Source: Acipenser ruthenus (lineage: Eukaryota; Chordata; Actinopteri; Acipenseriformes; Acipenseridae). Taken from it: a DNA stretch of 64,000 nucleotides. Positions 50,924 through 60,876 of this stretch are shown here, in pieces. The notes under the pieces are model-generated. The model had not been told where the DNA came from, made no database searches, and saw only the letters and a program-made list of their open reading frames with translations. Both the position numbers and the translations under genes were made by a program. Position 1 is the stretch's first letter. Each line of letters starts with the position of its first letter. The stretch covers positions 22,985,188 through 23,049,187 of the forward strand of contig NC_081198.1 of NCBI RefSeq assembly GCF_902713425.1, given 5' to 3'.

Positions 50924-52438
50924 TTAAGAGTCTGGCCTACCCGGGCCATCTTTAGGCATACCGGTGATGCTACAGAAAACCTCTACATTCCCGAAACACA
51001 TGTCCTCCGAGTCCACGGAGGCAGGGGAGAAGGCATCAATTTCAAGACCTGGACTGGCACCTCCACCCGAGCCAACTGAAGAGTCAGAAGTCCCGAAGGA
51101 CTCAAAAACCTGGGAACATCCTGGCACCCCCCTAGAGTCTGAGGACTCTGTAAAGTCTGAAATATCCACATTACCCACAACATCAGCAGAAACTGACACT
51201 CTGGAATCAGATCTGCTGATTTTTGTAGGCTGTTCGTCCTCCGAGACTATCTCCTTCCTCCTACTCTTCACTCTGGGATCACGAAGCACTGAAGAATACA
51301 TCACCGTTGACTCCTGGGTCTCCATGATCTCACCCCACGAACTACAGTCACCAGCAACCCCCGGGGGTGCTCCAGCAACAGCAGCTGCAAGGACACGGGA
51401 AGCCTGGCTGAGATCAACATCCTTACCAGACACAACAGGACCAGTCTCAGCCACGACGCCAGCGGAATCTGCAACAGAAACAGAAACCACAGGGACCACG
51501 GCAGCAGCAGAAGCAACAGGAACCGCAACGGGGCCAGCCACTGGAGCAGCAGGAGGAGCAGCAGCAGGACCCGTAGACAGACTAGCAACCGGAGCAGTGC
51601 CCACAGCATCGGACACCTCTCTTGATATGGAAGTCCGAACAGCTAAACCAGAACAGGCAGCCTTTGGAACCTCCGAAGCCGAACGAGCAGCCTCCGCATA
51701 ACTGCGAACCCTGGATGGACAGTTCTTAAAAACATGCTCCCGAGAACCACACAGATTACACTCCACAGGAGCCGCACATCCGGATGCTGTGTGTCCCTCT
51801 GTCTGGCATTTCCTGCAGAAATCAGCCACACAGGCCTCTGCGGTGTGCCCCTCCCTTCCGCACTTCCGACATCTTATCGGCTGACCCGGATAGTATAAAT
51901 ACCCCCTGTTCCCGCCAATTGAGAAAGAGGCTGGTGGATGTATCACCCCTCCTTCCACTGTACTGCAGGGCCGTAGCCTTACACGGAACTGTCTCTTAGC
52001 ATTCCAAATCCCCAGTGTGTCTCTAATTTTGGAACCGGGGCTTAAAACATCACAAAACCTTTTCAAAAAGGTGGCAATGTCTGCATCTTGTACATAGGGG
52101 TTGTACATGTGAACAGTTAAGGGTCTAATTTCCCTCACAAACAGTGGCTCAATCACAAAATCCGACAAAGGAGCAGAGTTTTTACCTTCAAGACATCGCT
52201 TCCATACTATTGAGCAGGTACTTGCAGTTGCAAATGTCACGTCAAAAATCCCACGAGAGGTGACATCCTGGAGGCAGTAGATATCAGCAGTAGAACATCC
52301 AAGATTTTCCAGCACGATCTTTCTTGCGAAATCCGTCCTTCCCAGCACCGGCAGCATTCCATCTTTCTTCTTCAGGTTAAACCTCACCGTGTTCAGCAAT
52401 CGCACCCCTTGGGCCGATGAATCTTCCGCCGTTGCCAT
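50924..52438 (-). CDS. ORF1 of LINE F: CCHC protein, intact
   Basis: 504 codons from MATAEDSSAQ, the first Met inside the element. The frame stays open upstream through the U2 head into the promoter, but that part precedes the U2 start site. The N-terminal domain has NTVRFNLKK, GIWNAKRQFRVRLR, HPPA and YYPGQPIRCRKC, as in B and C. Three CCHC knuckles follow, then a long Ala/Val/Pro/Ser-rich region unlike the acidic tails of A and D. Confidence 0.9.
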   Translation of the reverse strand: MATAEDSSAQGVRLLNTVRFNLKKKDGMLPVLGRTDFARKIVLENLGCSTADIYCLQDVTSRGIFDVTFATASTCSIVWKRCLEGKNSAPLSDFVIEPLFVREIRPLTVHMYNPYVQDADIATFLKRFCDVLSPGSKIRDTLGIWNAKRQFRVRLRPCSTVEGGVIHPPASFSIGGNRGYLYYPGQPIRCRKCGREGHTAEACVADFCRKCQTEGHTASGCAAPVECNLCGSREHVFKNCPSRVRSYAEAARSASEVPKAACSGLAVRTSISREVSDAVGTAPVASLSTGPAAAPPAAPVAGPVAVPVASAAAVVPVVSVSVADSAGVVAETGPVVSGKDVDLSQASRVLAAAVAGAPPGVAGDCSSWGEIMETQESTVMYSSVLRDPRVKSRRKEIVSEDEQPTKISRSDSRVSVSADVVGNVDISDFTESSDSRGVPGCSQVFESFGTSDSSVGSGGGASPGLEIDAFSPASVDSEDMCFGNVEVFCSITGMPKDGPGRPDS

Positions 52439-52490
52439 CGCCTTCTCCTTCTTCACACAATCCTCTGCTGCGGTCACGCCACATACATTG

Positions 52491-52518
52491 GATCCGAGCC
52501 AAGAGGCCGAGAAGCGAT
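52491..52518 (-). pseudogene. RNU2: U2 snRNA gene 18, 5' head (nt 1-28) fused to LINE F
   Basis: U2 nt 1-28 with T16C, A23C and A24G. It is the most diverged of the five heads. The promoter to the right is normal. Confidence 0.88.
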
Positions 52519-53122
52519 GGCGACTTGGCCCTTGCCCGGGGCCCCCCAGCCCGGACGGCACAGGGGGATTCAAAGGTGGGTGCAAAATTCCAAGCACAAG
52601 CAGACCCCCAAAAAACGGGCTGCTGCTTCCAGAGGGGAAATGTGCAATTTAAGCAGGAGGAAACAAAACAAATCAAAAACACACACATAACACCAAAAAC
52701 AAAACATAAACTGGCGGAGTGCGTCTTACAAATAGTCATGCCAAGCTGCTATGCTGTGCAAGGTGCCTTGGGTAACTACAACTGTGCCTCGCTGGCTGGC
52801 TGGCTGGCTGGCTAAGAAGGACCTGGCATAGGGACATGTTCCACCACACTTGTCTGGTTAGCTGCATGCTCCCAGGAAACAACCTGCTGCTGTCTACATC
52901 ATCACCATATGTGAATAAAAGAAAGAAAGACAGCAAGAAAGAAAGAGAGAAAGAAAGAGAGAAAGAGAGAAAGAAAGAGAGAAAGAAAGAAAGAGAGAAA
53001 GAAAAAAAAAGAAGTAAAACGGCGGGAAAACTTGCATCAACACTGGCACTCTCCCTCCAGCAGGGGTAGACAAAATGCTCACAGGAGAGATCCAGATCTG
53101 ACTTTGACCAACGTTAGAGAAA

Positions 53123-53311
53123 GGTGTGCACCGTTCCCGGAGGTACTGCAATACCGGGCCGATGCGTGGAGTGGACGGAGCAAGCCCCTATTCCATCTCC
53201 CGATTCCAAAAATCAATTTAATATATGGTCCCCTGATAGGGGACGTATCAGATATTAAACTGATAAGAACAGATACTACACTTGATCTTAGCCAAAAGGC
53301 CGAGAAGCGAT
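53123..53311 (-). ncRNA. RNU2: U2 snRNA gene 19
   Basis: Full-length with one change, nt 122 C to T, between the Sm site and the 3' stem-loops. Promoter and 3' box are normal. Confidence 0.94.
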
Positions 53312-53891
53312 GGCGACTTGGCCCTTGCCCGGGGCCCCCCAGCCCGGACGGCACAGGGGGATTCAAAGGTGGGTGCAAAATTTCAAGCACAAGCAGACCC
53401 CCAAAAAACGGGCTGCTGCTTCCAGAGGGGAAATGTGCAATTTAAGCAGGAGGAAACAAAACAAATCAAAAACACACACATAACACCAAAAACAAAACAT
53501 AAACTGGCGGAGTGCGTCTTACAAATAGTCATGCCAAGCTGCTATGCTGTGCAAGGTGCCTTGGGTAACTACAACTGTGCCTCGCTGGCTGGCTGGCTTG
53601 CTAAGAAGGTCCTGGCATAGGGACATGTTCCACCACACTTGTCTGGTTAGCTGCATGCTCCCAGGAAACAACCTGCTGCTGTCTACATCATCAACACATG
53701 TGAATAAAAGAAAGAAAGACAGCAAGAAAGAAAGAGAGAAAGAAAGAGAGAAAGAAAGAAAGAGAGAAAGAAAAAAAAAGAAGTAAAACGGCGGGAAAAC
53801 TTGCATCAACACTGGCACTCTCCCTCCAGCAGGGGTAGACAAAATGCTCACAGGAGAGATCCAGATCTGACTTTGACCAACGTTAGAGAAA

Positions 53892-54080
53892 GGTGTGCAC
53901 CGTTCCCGGAGGTACTGCAATACCGGGCCGATGCGTGGAGTGGACGGAGCAAGCCCCTGTTCCATCTCCCGATTCCAAAAATCAATTTAATATATGGTCC
54001 CCTGATAGGGGACGTATCAGATATTAAACTGATAAGAACAGATACTACACTTGATCTTAGCCAAAAGGCCGAGAAGCGAT
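53892..54080 (-). ncRNA. RNU2: U2 snRNA gene 20
   Basis: Full-length and identical to the consensus, with PSE and 3' box in place. Confidence 0.96.
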
Positions 54081-54689
54081 GGCGACTTGGCCCTTGCCCG
54101 GGGCCCCCCAGCCCGGACGGCACAGGGGGATTCAAAGGTGGGTGCAAAATTCCAAGCACAAGCAGACCCCCAAAAAACGGGCTGCTGCTTCCAGAGGGGA
54201 AATGTGCAATTTAAGCAGGAGAAAACAAAACAAAGCAAAAACACACACATAACACCAAAAACAAAACATAAACTGGCGGAGTGCGTCTTACAAATAGTCA
54301 TGCCAAGCTGCTATGCTGTGCAAGGTGCCTTGGGTAACTACAACTGTGCCTCGCTGGCTGGCTGGCTGGCTGGCTAAGAAGGACCTGGCATAGGGACATG
54401 TTCCACCACACTTGTCTGGTTAGCTGCATGCTCCCAGGGAACAACCTGCTGCTGTCTACATCATCACCACATGTGAATAAAAGAAAGAAAGACAGCAAGA
54501 AAGAAAGAGAGAAAGAAAGAGAGAAAGAGAGAAAGAAAGAGAGAAAGAAAGAAAGAAAGATAGAAAGAAAAAAAAAAGAAGTAAAACGGCGGGAAAACTT
54601 GCATCAACACTGGCACTCTCCCTCCAGCAGGGGTAGACAAAATGCTCACAGGAGAGATCCAGATCTGACTTTGACCAACGTTAGAGAAA

Positions 54690-54833
54690 GGTGTGCACCG
54701 TTCCCGGAGGTACTGCAATACCGGGCCGATGCGTGGAGTGGACGGAGCAAGCCCCTGTTCCATCTCCCGATTCCAAAAATCAATTTAATATATGGTCCCC
54801 TGATAGGGGACGTATCAGATATTAAACTGATAA
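54690..54833 (-). pseudogene. RNU2: U2 snRNA gene 21, 3' part (nt 46-189), cut by LINE E3
   Basis: Consensus U2 nt 46-189. Bases 54819-54833 (atattaaactgataa) recur at 61536-61550 as the target duplication. Confidence 0.93.
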
Positions 54834-55480
54834 TACTCTTTTATTGAGATTTTACATTTTTTTACATTTACACCCATTCGTTTTTTCATTCATTTTACAT
54901 TTCTTTTAAAGATGACATTCATGCATACAGACATACATTTTGTTTTAAAAGCATTTAAAATACATTTAAAAACACCAAGACAATTGTGCTTTGTACATGG
55001 TTAAAACAGACACAGATTAAAATCAACATGAAAAAAACCTGTGCTGTTTTAAAAGTGACTGGAAAAAAAGAACCATCTATAAAAAACCAGTGCTTGTGAG
55101 GGCCGGGGAGTGCTCTCTAAAAGGTTCAAAAGTGAACATAAAACTAGATCTAAAACAGGGACAGGGGAAAAGGGACAGTGTATAAAACAGTGAGTTAAAA
55201 TTCTAAAATTTTAAAACACTTAAAATGTAACTTTTAATAGTTTACATTAAAAATCTTAAAGATACATAAAACAAAACAAAACAAAATCAAATAAAACATT
55301 CAACGTAAATCAAATAAAAGTCCATAAAACTGAAACAAAAGACTACATAAAACCAGGGCACCGTTGAAAAACGGTCATGCCAGCTAAAAAGGGCGGAATG
55401 CTGGCATGACAAAATAAATAAAAGGCTTAGCGGTGCCCCGTAGTCCCGCTCCTAGGAGCTAGCGGTTCCAGTTTTTTCCT

Positions 55481-58400
55481 TTATTCCATCTTCACGTCCT
55501 GAAGTCCGGCGATCCTCCACTCTGCGCAGGCCTTGTCCTTCCCGAGGGTCCGGATGTCCAGAATTACAAAGTCCTTGATAAGAGTTTGTGCCCTTCTGGT
55601 CGTGGTGATAGTGTCTAGCTCCTGCTTGTGATAGACACAGACGTTACGGCCTTCCCACAGGATCTGCTTGACAACATTGATGACACGCCAAACGCACTTA
55701 GCTGTGCTGGTAGTGATTCCTCCCGCAGGCCCATAGAGCACAGTCTCAGCGGTCATCTTGGCCGTGTCAGCAAACCTGTTTAGGAAGACAGAGACAGAGA
55801 GCCAGACACTGCCAGCCACATCACACTCCCAGAAGATATGGGCTGGTGTTTCTCTCTTGCGGCACTTTGCATAGGGGCATGTTTCTACTTGGGCTAGTCC
55901 CCTCCTGAACATGAACGCTCGAGTGGGGAGTGCACTGTGGACGGTGTTCCATGCTATATCCTTCTGGACATTACTGAGGCAGCTGTGAGACACATTCTCC
56001 CAGATTTTTTGGCTTTGGGTGAGGGAGAAAGTAGCTACTTTTTCAATTTCCTGGGAACCGGCAAGATATTTAGTTACAGCCTTGTATTCCCAGGAGGCCA
56101 ATTTTGCTTTATCTAAGCCCAATTTATATATAGTGTCCCTTAAGGTTCTATAATACAATGGGGGGTCCCAGGAGTACGGCACGGTGTTATCAATAGTGCA
56201 GAGGCCCAAGGCCCTGAGACAGGTGGCAAAATAGAAACGATTCATGTAACATACCTTCCTGTCCAGGGCCTGGATGTTCTTGATAGTTTGCGTGAGCCCC
56301 TGCACTCGGGTGAGCTGCACAACGTCCGGGACCCCCTTACCTCCCTTCTTGTCGGCTTTACTCAGAGTGGCTCGCTTTACCCTCTCCATCTTGCTTCCCC
56401 AGATAAAGCGGTGGATAATGCGGTCCACCACTTTTTTGGTGGTCCTGTCTGGGGGAAAGATTTTTCCTACATAAGAGAGGATGGGGAACAGTATAGACTT
56501 GGTTATTAATACTCTACCCGTCATTGTTAAGGATCTTGTGCTCCATCCGCCAATCTTTTTACGGACCTGGTTAATGGCCGCCGTCCAGCTCTGGGCCCCC
56601 GAGCTATTGTTCTCGAAAATGAGGCCCAGAATCTTGATTTTGTCCTTTTTGACAGGGTACATGTCCGACAGTTCCCTATCTACCTGCCAATTTTTAGACA
56701 CGTAGACTTCGCTCTTGGACTTATTAATCACTGCCCCGGTCGCCGTGCAGTACTTCTCAAGGATATTACTAATCCGAGGTACCGACGATGTGTTGGTGCA
56801 AATGAGTGACACATCGTCCATATATGCTGTTGTTTTGACCTGGACCCCGTTGGATCCAGGCAGCTGGAAACCAGTTATATTGGTATCCCTACGAATTGCC
56901 TGCAGGAGGGGTTCAATGCACACGACATATAGCAGTGGGGATAGTGGGCAACCCTGTCTGACCCCTGACTGGATAGATATTTTACCAGTCAGGTGCCTGT
57001 TCACCAAGACTCGGGTACTAATGTTTGTATATATGGTTTTAACCCACTCCCTAAGTCCAGGAGCGAATTTCATCTGGTCCATCACTTTGTACATATATTC
57101 ATGGCTTACCCTATCGAACGCCTTCTCCTGGTCAAGGTTGAACAGGCAGAGGGGATGGTTCCGTTCTCTAGAATAAGCCAGAATGTCCCTTGTTAACATT
57201 AAAATATCCGTGATGGACCTCCCTGGGACGCCACAAGCCTGGTCGGGGCCAATGACCAAAGGGAGGTGTACTTGTAGCCGGAGCATCAGAGCTTTGGCTA
57301 GTATCTTGTAATCCACGCAAAGGAGGCTGATTGGGCGCCAATTCCGTAGATCTTTAACTTCCCCTTTCTTATGAAGGAGAGTAATTACACTCTCCCGCAT
57401 AGAAGGGCCCAACCGCTTCTCCCTGTAGACCGCTCTGTAGACCTCCGCTAAATGGACTTTTAGCGTGTCCCAAAAAAGATGGTAATACTCACCCGGGATG
57501 CCATCTGGACCTGGCGTCTTACCGGTGTTCATGGTCTTAACCGCCTGGGTGAGCTCCTCCAGCGTGAGTTCTGGGTCCTTCTCCTCCTCCTCGTCGTCCC
57601 GCACTGAGTCAGGCTCCAACTGGCTCAGGAACCACTCTATCAGGGTGTCATCTGTAGCTTTGATGTTATACAGGTCCCTATAGAAGTTCTCTACCACTTT
57701 TTTCACTCCCTCACTATCCTCTACTATCCTCCCCCTGCTGTCGAGCATGGAGGACATCAAGTGCCGCTTCTCCCTCGTTTTCTGGAAGAAGAAGCGAGTA
57801 CACTTTTCGTCTTCCTCCATTTTTTGCACTTTTGCATTGTGCATGACCTTTCGTTGTTCCTCCCTACAAAGCACTGAAAGATCTAGCTTGGTCTGGGCTA
57901 TCTCGTCGCTTACAGGGAACCCCCGAAGCTGAAGCAGGCTCAGACGCTGGAGGGCAGCATTCAGGTGTTTATATTTGGCCCTCCTTTCTTTTGCTTTCCT
58001 CTTGCCTGCTGCTATGAAATAACCCTTAGTTCTCATTTTGACCATCTCCCACCACTCTATAGGGGAGTTGAATAGGTCACGCAAAGTGGTCCACTCAACA
58101 AGCCTGCTCTTATAGGCTGCAGCTATGGAGGGGTCATCGAGTAAGGAGGTGTTTAATTTCCAGACCCCTGACCCCATCTGGGAGGTCTGAGGGACCTGCA
58201 ATGTTACCTGCAGGAGCCTATGGTCAGAGAAGAAGACGGCCTGGGTGTCTACTGCCGTCTTCGTAAGGGAGCTGGTATGCAGGACGAGATCTATACGGGA
58301 GAAGGAGGTCCCAGATGAGCTCACCCAGGTAAAGGGAGGCACCAGGTCCTTACCTGCATCACACAGGGAGAAATCAGATATTACGGAGGACAAAACTCTA

Positions 58401-58924
58401 CTAGAGCGGTCGTTGCGTGGCCTGCTCCGGTCTACGTCCCTCAGAGCACAATTGAAGTCACCTGACACGATGACGGGTACGTTCCCCAGCAGGAGTGGAC
58501 GCAGCTGTGGAAAAAATTGAACTCTTTCGTTTTGGTTAGTGGGTGCGTAGACATTGACCAGTCTGAGGGGAGTGTTGTTGTATGTCACATCCACGCTCAG
58601 AATTCTACCAGGTTCTACCTCCCTGCTGCTGCGGGAGGTAATAAATGTGTTTTTAAACAGGATACCTACTCCGTCGGCTCTGGCTATGTTGGAGCCCGAC
58701 CAGAAGGAGTCCCCCAGGGTCCAACTCTCCTTCAGGTCCCTATAATCAGGGCTCGACGAAATACCACACTCCTGCAGAAAGATGAGATCTGCTTTCAAGT
58801 TAGCTAGATAGTTTAGTACATCAAATCTTTTTTGTGTCTCCCTGATGCTCCTGACATTAACAGACACACATATCAGGGCCATCAGGGTAGCTAACAAGAA
58901 AAGGAGTCGCTGCGTCCACCCCAT
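55481..58924 (-). CDS. ORF2 of LINE E3: AP-endonuclease and reverse transcriptase, intact
   Basis: 1147 codons with the same motifs as E2 (SGDFNCAL, SRIDLVL, FFSDH, GVRQGCPLSPL, YMDD, C-terminal CX4CX7HX4C). Differences from E2 are scattered conservative or single-residue changes, for example in an acidic run (DDEEEEKDPELT here, EEEEEKDPGLT there). Start considerations are as for E2; the conserved Met15 would begin at 58882. Confidence 0.92.
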   Translation of the reverse strand: MGWTQRLLFLLATLMALICVSVNVRSIRETQKRFDVLNYLANLKADLIFLQECGISSSPDYRDLKESWTLGDSFWSGSNIARADGVGILFKNTFITSRSSREVEPGRILSVDVTYNNTPLRLVNVYAPTNQNERVQFFPQLRPLLLGNVPVIVSGDFNCALRDVDRSRPRNDRSSRVLSSVISDFSLCDAGKDLVPPFTWVSSSGTSFSRIDLVLHTSSLTKTAVDTQAVFFSDHRLLQVTLQVPQTSQMGSGVWKLNTSLLDDPSIAAAYKSRLVEWTTLRDLFNSPIEWWEMVKMRTKGYFIAAGKRKAKERRAKYKHLNAALQRLSLLQLRGFPVSDEIAQTKLDLSVLCREEQRKVMHNAKVQKMEEDEKCTRFFFQKTREKRHLMSSMLDSRGRIVEDSEGVKKVVENFYRDLYNIKATDDTLIEWFLSQLEPDSVRDDEEEEKDPELTLEELTQAVKTMNTGKTPGPDGIPGEYYHLFWDTLKVHLAEVYRAVYREKRLGPSMRESVITLLHKKGEVKDLRNWRPISLLCVDYKILAKALMLRLQVHLPLVIGPDQACGVPGRSITDILMLTRDILAYSRERNHPLCLFNLDQEKAFDRVSHEYMYKVMDQMKFAPGLREWVKTIYTNISTRVLVNRHLTGKISIQSGVRQGCPLSPLLYVVCIEPLLQAIRRDTNITGFQLPGSNGVQVKTTAYMDDVSLICTNTSSVPRISNILEKYCTATGAVINKSKSEVYVSKNWQVDRELSDMYPVKKDKIKILGLIFENNSSGAQSWTAAINQVRKKIGGWSTRSLTMTGRVLITKSILFPILSYVGKIFPPDRTTKKVVDRIIHRFIWGSKMERVKRATLSKADKKGGKGVPDVVQLTRVQGLTQTIKNIQALDRKVCYMNRFYFATCLRALGLCTIDNTVPYSWDPPLYYRTLRDTIYKLGLDKAKLASWEYKAVTKYLAGSQEIEKVATFSLTQSQKIWENVSHSCLSNVQKDIAWNTVHSALPTRAFMFRRGLAQVETCPYAKCRKRETPAHIFWECDVAGSVWLSVSVFLNRFADTAKMTAETVLYGPAGGITTSTAKCVWRVINVVKQILWEGRNVCVYHKQELDTITTTRRAQTLIKDFVILDIRTLGKDKACAEWRIAGLQDVKME

Positions 58925-58929
58925 AGCGA

Positions 58930-60876
58930 CTATGATTGGGAGGTCGGGACACTCTTCCTACTCTTAGCTCTACGCTTGCTTCGAGGGGGCTTGGGCTTAT
59001 TTGCAACTCCCATCACCCCTGAGAAGGTACTCACTGCTGCCTCGTCCAAGAAGGCACCGTCTTTATATGCACAGTACGTGGAGTTGTTGGGGCTATTCAA
59101 CTCCCCACAAGGTAAGTCTGGTGGAACTTGCTCAGGGCCCCTCGGAACGTGTGGGTCAGCTTTGTCCTGGGGGGGGGTTATGACAGACAGCATTCTTTGG
59201 CTGTTACCGTCTGTTGAATTGGAGCTGTTAGCAGACTTCTGGCTTACCGCGTCCAGGGGTATTCCCATGTCCTCCAGTGCTGTATCTAGGAGGACCTCTA
59301 GGGGGCCCCTGGTTTTGCCCATACAAGGGAGGGGGTCAAGGATGCTTTGAAGGGAGGCCCTTCGCTTGAAGAGGGTCATTGCTACAGAGGTACTGCTGGT
59401 CAGGGAAGGTGTTGACCCCGACCTCTCCCTCGGTGCATTAGTGAACACCTCTTCTGCAAGGTGTGCTAGGGTTTGTGCCAACGACTGGGAAGGCTGGCTG
59501 GGGATGCCCTGGCTGGCTGCTACCTGCCCACTAGGCGGCAGTGTAGCCGTCCCACTCGCCTCCGTCTCTGCCTGCGAGGGCAAGACTGGGGACTTTGTGT
59601 GGACATTAGCTGGTTTTGGATCTATGGGGGCCACCTGCAACTTGCTGTCTTTGATCCTGATCTTCTTTCTTTTCCCCCCCTCGTCTCTACCCTTTCTTTT
59701 CCCCACCCTCTGCTGGTTCTTCACTCCCTTCCCCTCCTTCTCACTCTCACTTTCACTGTCGCTTTTGCTTTCCTCCCCCACGGACTCAATCCTTATGGCG
59801 TCATAACGAGAGCCGAGGGGGAGTGCTGGCGCTGAGAGGGCCCTACTCAGGGGGGGGCCGCTGCTGGGTCCGGGCTCCCTCCCTGACTCGTGTTCTGCAT
59901 CAGAGGAGCTACTGGAGGAGCTAGTGGAGTGGCTGTTGTACTCTCTCTCTGGGCTGGGGGAAGGGGTCCTCGTAAAACGGGACATGTCTCGGGGGCGGGG
60001 GGGTGAGGGGGTGCTGGTGATGATGGTGGTGCTGGAGTCTGGGTCTTGGATACTGTTGGTGGTGATGTGGACTGATCTTTGTTACTTGCTCCCTCTTCCT
60101 GCTCAGGCCTAGGCTTGTTCGTATTTGCCTTGCTGGCTCTGGCCATGTTGGCATAGGAAGAGGGGCAGTCCTTAAACAGGTGCCCCTTCTTTCCACACAA
60201 ATTGCACTGCCTCTCTTCTCTGCAGTGGCTGGTCTCGTGGGGGGCGCCGCAGTTCCTGCACTTGACTACAGTACACGCGGCCGCCAGGTGTCCTAATTCC
60301 CCACATTTCCTGCAGAGTTTTGGCATCCCATTATAGAATACCAGCCCTCTGTTGGGCCCTAACACTATGGAGTTTGGAATGTGGCGGACGCCTCCAATGC
60401 CCGATGGATCAACATTAAGGCGTACCAGCCACTTTCTGGCTCCTGTCCAAACCCCATCTTCGTCTGTAATTTTCCTCCCTTCTGATGACACCCTCCCATA
60501 GCGGTTAAGCCATGTTGTAATATCATAGTCGCTAACAGCCTCATTGAAAAATTGGACAGTAACAACTTTCATTTCTCTGTCTGTCAGAGCATCCACACAA
60601 AATTCTTTGTATGGAGCGAGATATTTATTCTCCCCCCAAAAGGACCACATTTCTTGTAACTTTTGGGGGTTCCTAAAACTGATCTCAAAACACTTCCTTA
60701 AGCCCTGGCAATTTCACCAAACAATTCAAGTCAGAAGGGGAAAAACCCATACCCCTCTGAAGAATGGTCCGGCTGAACTCCAGTCTCGTCAGTCCTGGTT
60801 CCGTTTCCTCTTGCTGGGTCCTTGTGAAGCGCACCGCATTGTGCCTCCTGGTCTCCTGGGTTGGCCGGAACGCCAT
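58930..60876 (-). pseudogene. ORF1 of LINE E3: CCHC protein with two frameshifts
   Basis: Starts MAFRPTQETR like E1. The frame shifts once near 60685 (an extra A in a short A run relative to E1) and once near 60001-60011 (a G run one base shorter than in E1). Between them are the three knuckles. After the second, the Ser/acidic patch and Lys-rich region continue to the stop at 58930, five nt before ORF2. The nine-G run near 59169-59177 keeps a basic tail (KPKPPRSKRRAKSRK) that E1 and E2 lose. Both breaks lie in homopolymers. Confidence 0.82.

Larger units (their letters stand above)
47409..52490 (-). mobile_element. LINE family F (Tx1-clade, Keshi-like), full length, mosaic, in U2 gene 18
   Basis: 5.1 kb on the minus strand at the A/B/C/D site, with poly(A) (T run 47409-47435) and AATAAA directly before it. 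Both ORFs are open. The 5' UTR is short (52 nt) with ATGTGGCGTGACCGCAG. ORF1 has the B/C-type signature while ORF2 has the A/D/E-type signatures (NVRSV, YMDD), so the element looks recombinant. U2 nt 29-37 are replaced or lost at the junction. Confidence 0.92.
52491..54833 (-). repeat. U2 array block VII
   Basis: Head of gene 18, complete genes 19 and 20, and the 3' part of gene 21. Unit lengths 769 and 798 bp. Microsatellites at about 52917-53010, 53706-53780 and 54480-54577. The spacer next to gene 18 is nearly identical to the one right of gene 15 (ccatatgtg variant at 45499 and 52907), evidence for exchange between blocks VI and VII. Confidence 0.92.

Noticed and set aside
8947-52490. Assignment of the LINEs to Utopia or R2-type elements because of the U2 target
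   Set aside because: Those encode a C-terminal restriction-like endonuclease; here ORF2 starts with an AP-endonuclease domain (GDFNC, SDH), as in the Tx1 clade.
50924-52597. A 557-codon ORF1 of LINE F starting in the U2 promoter
   Set aside because: Its first 53 codons lie in U2 promoter, U2 head and leader. The U2 start site is downstream of that ATG, and MATAEDSS at 52438 is the first Met within the element.
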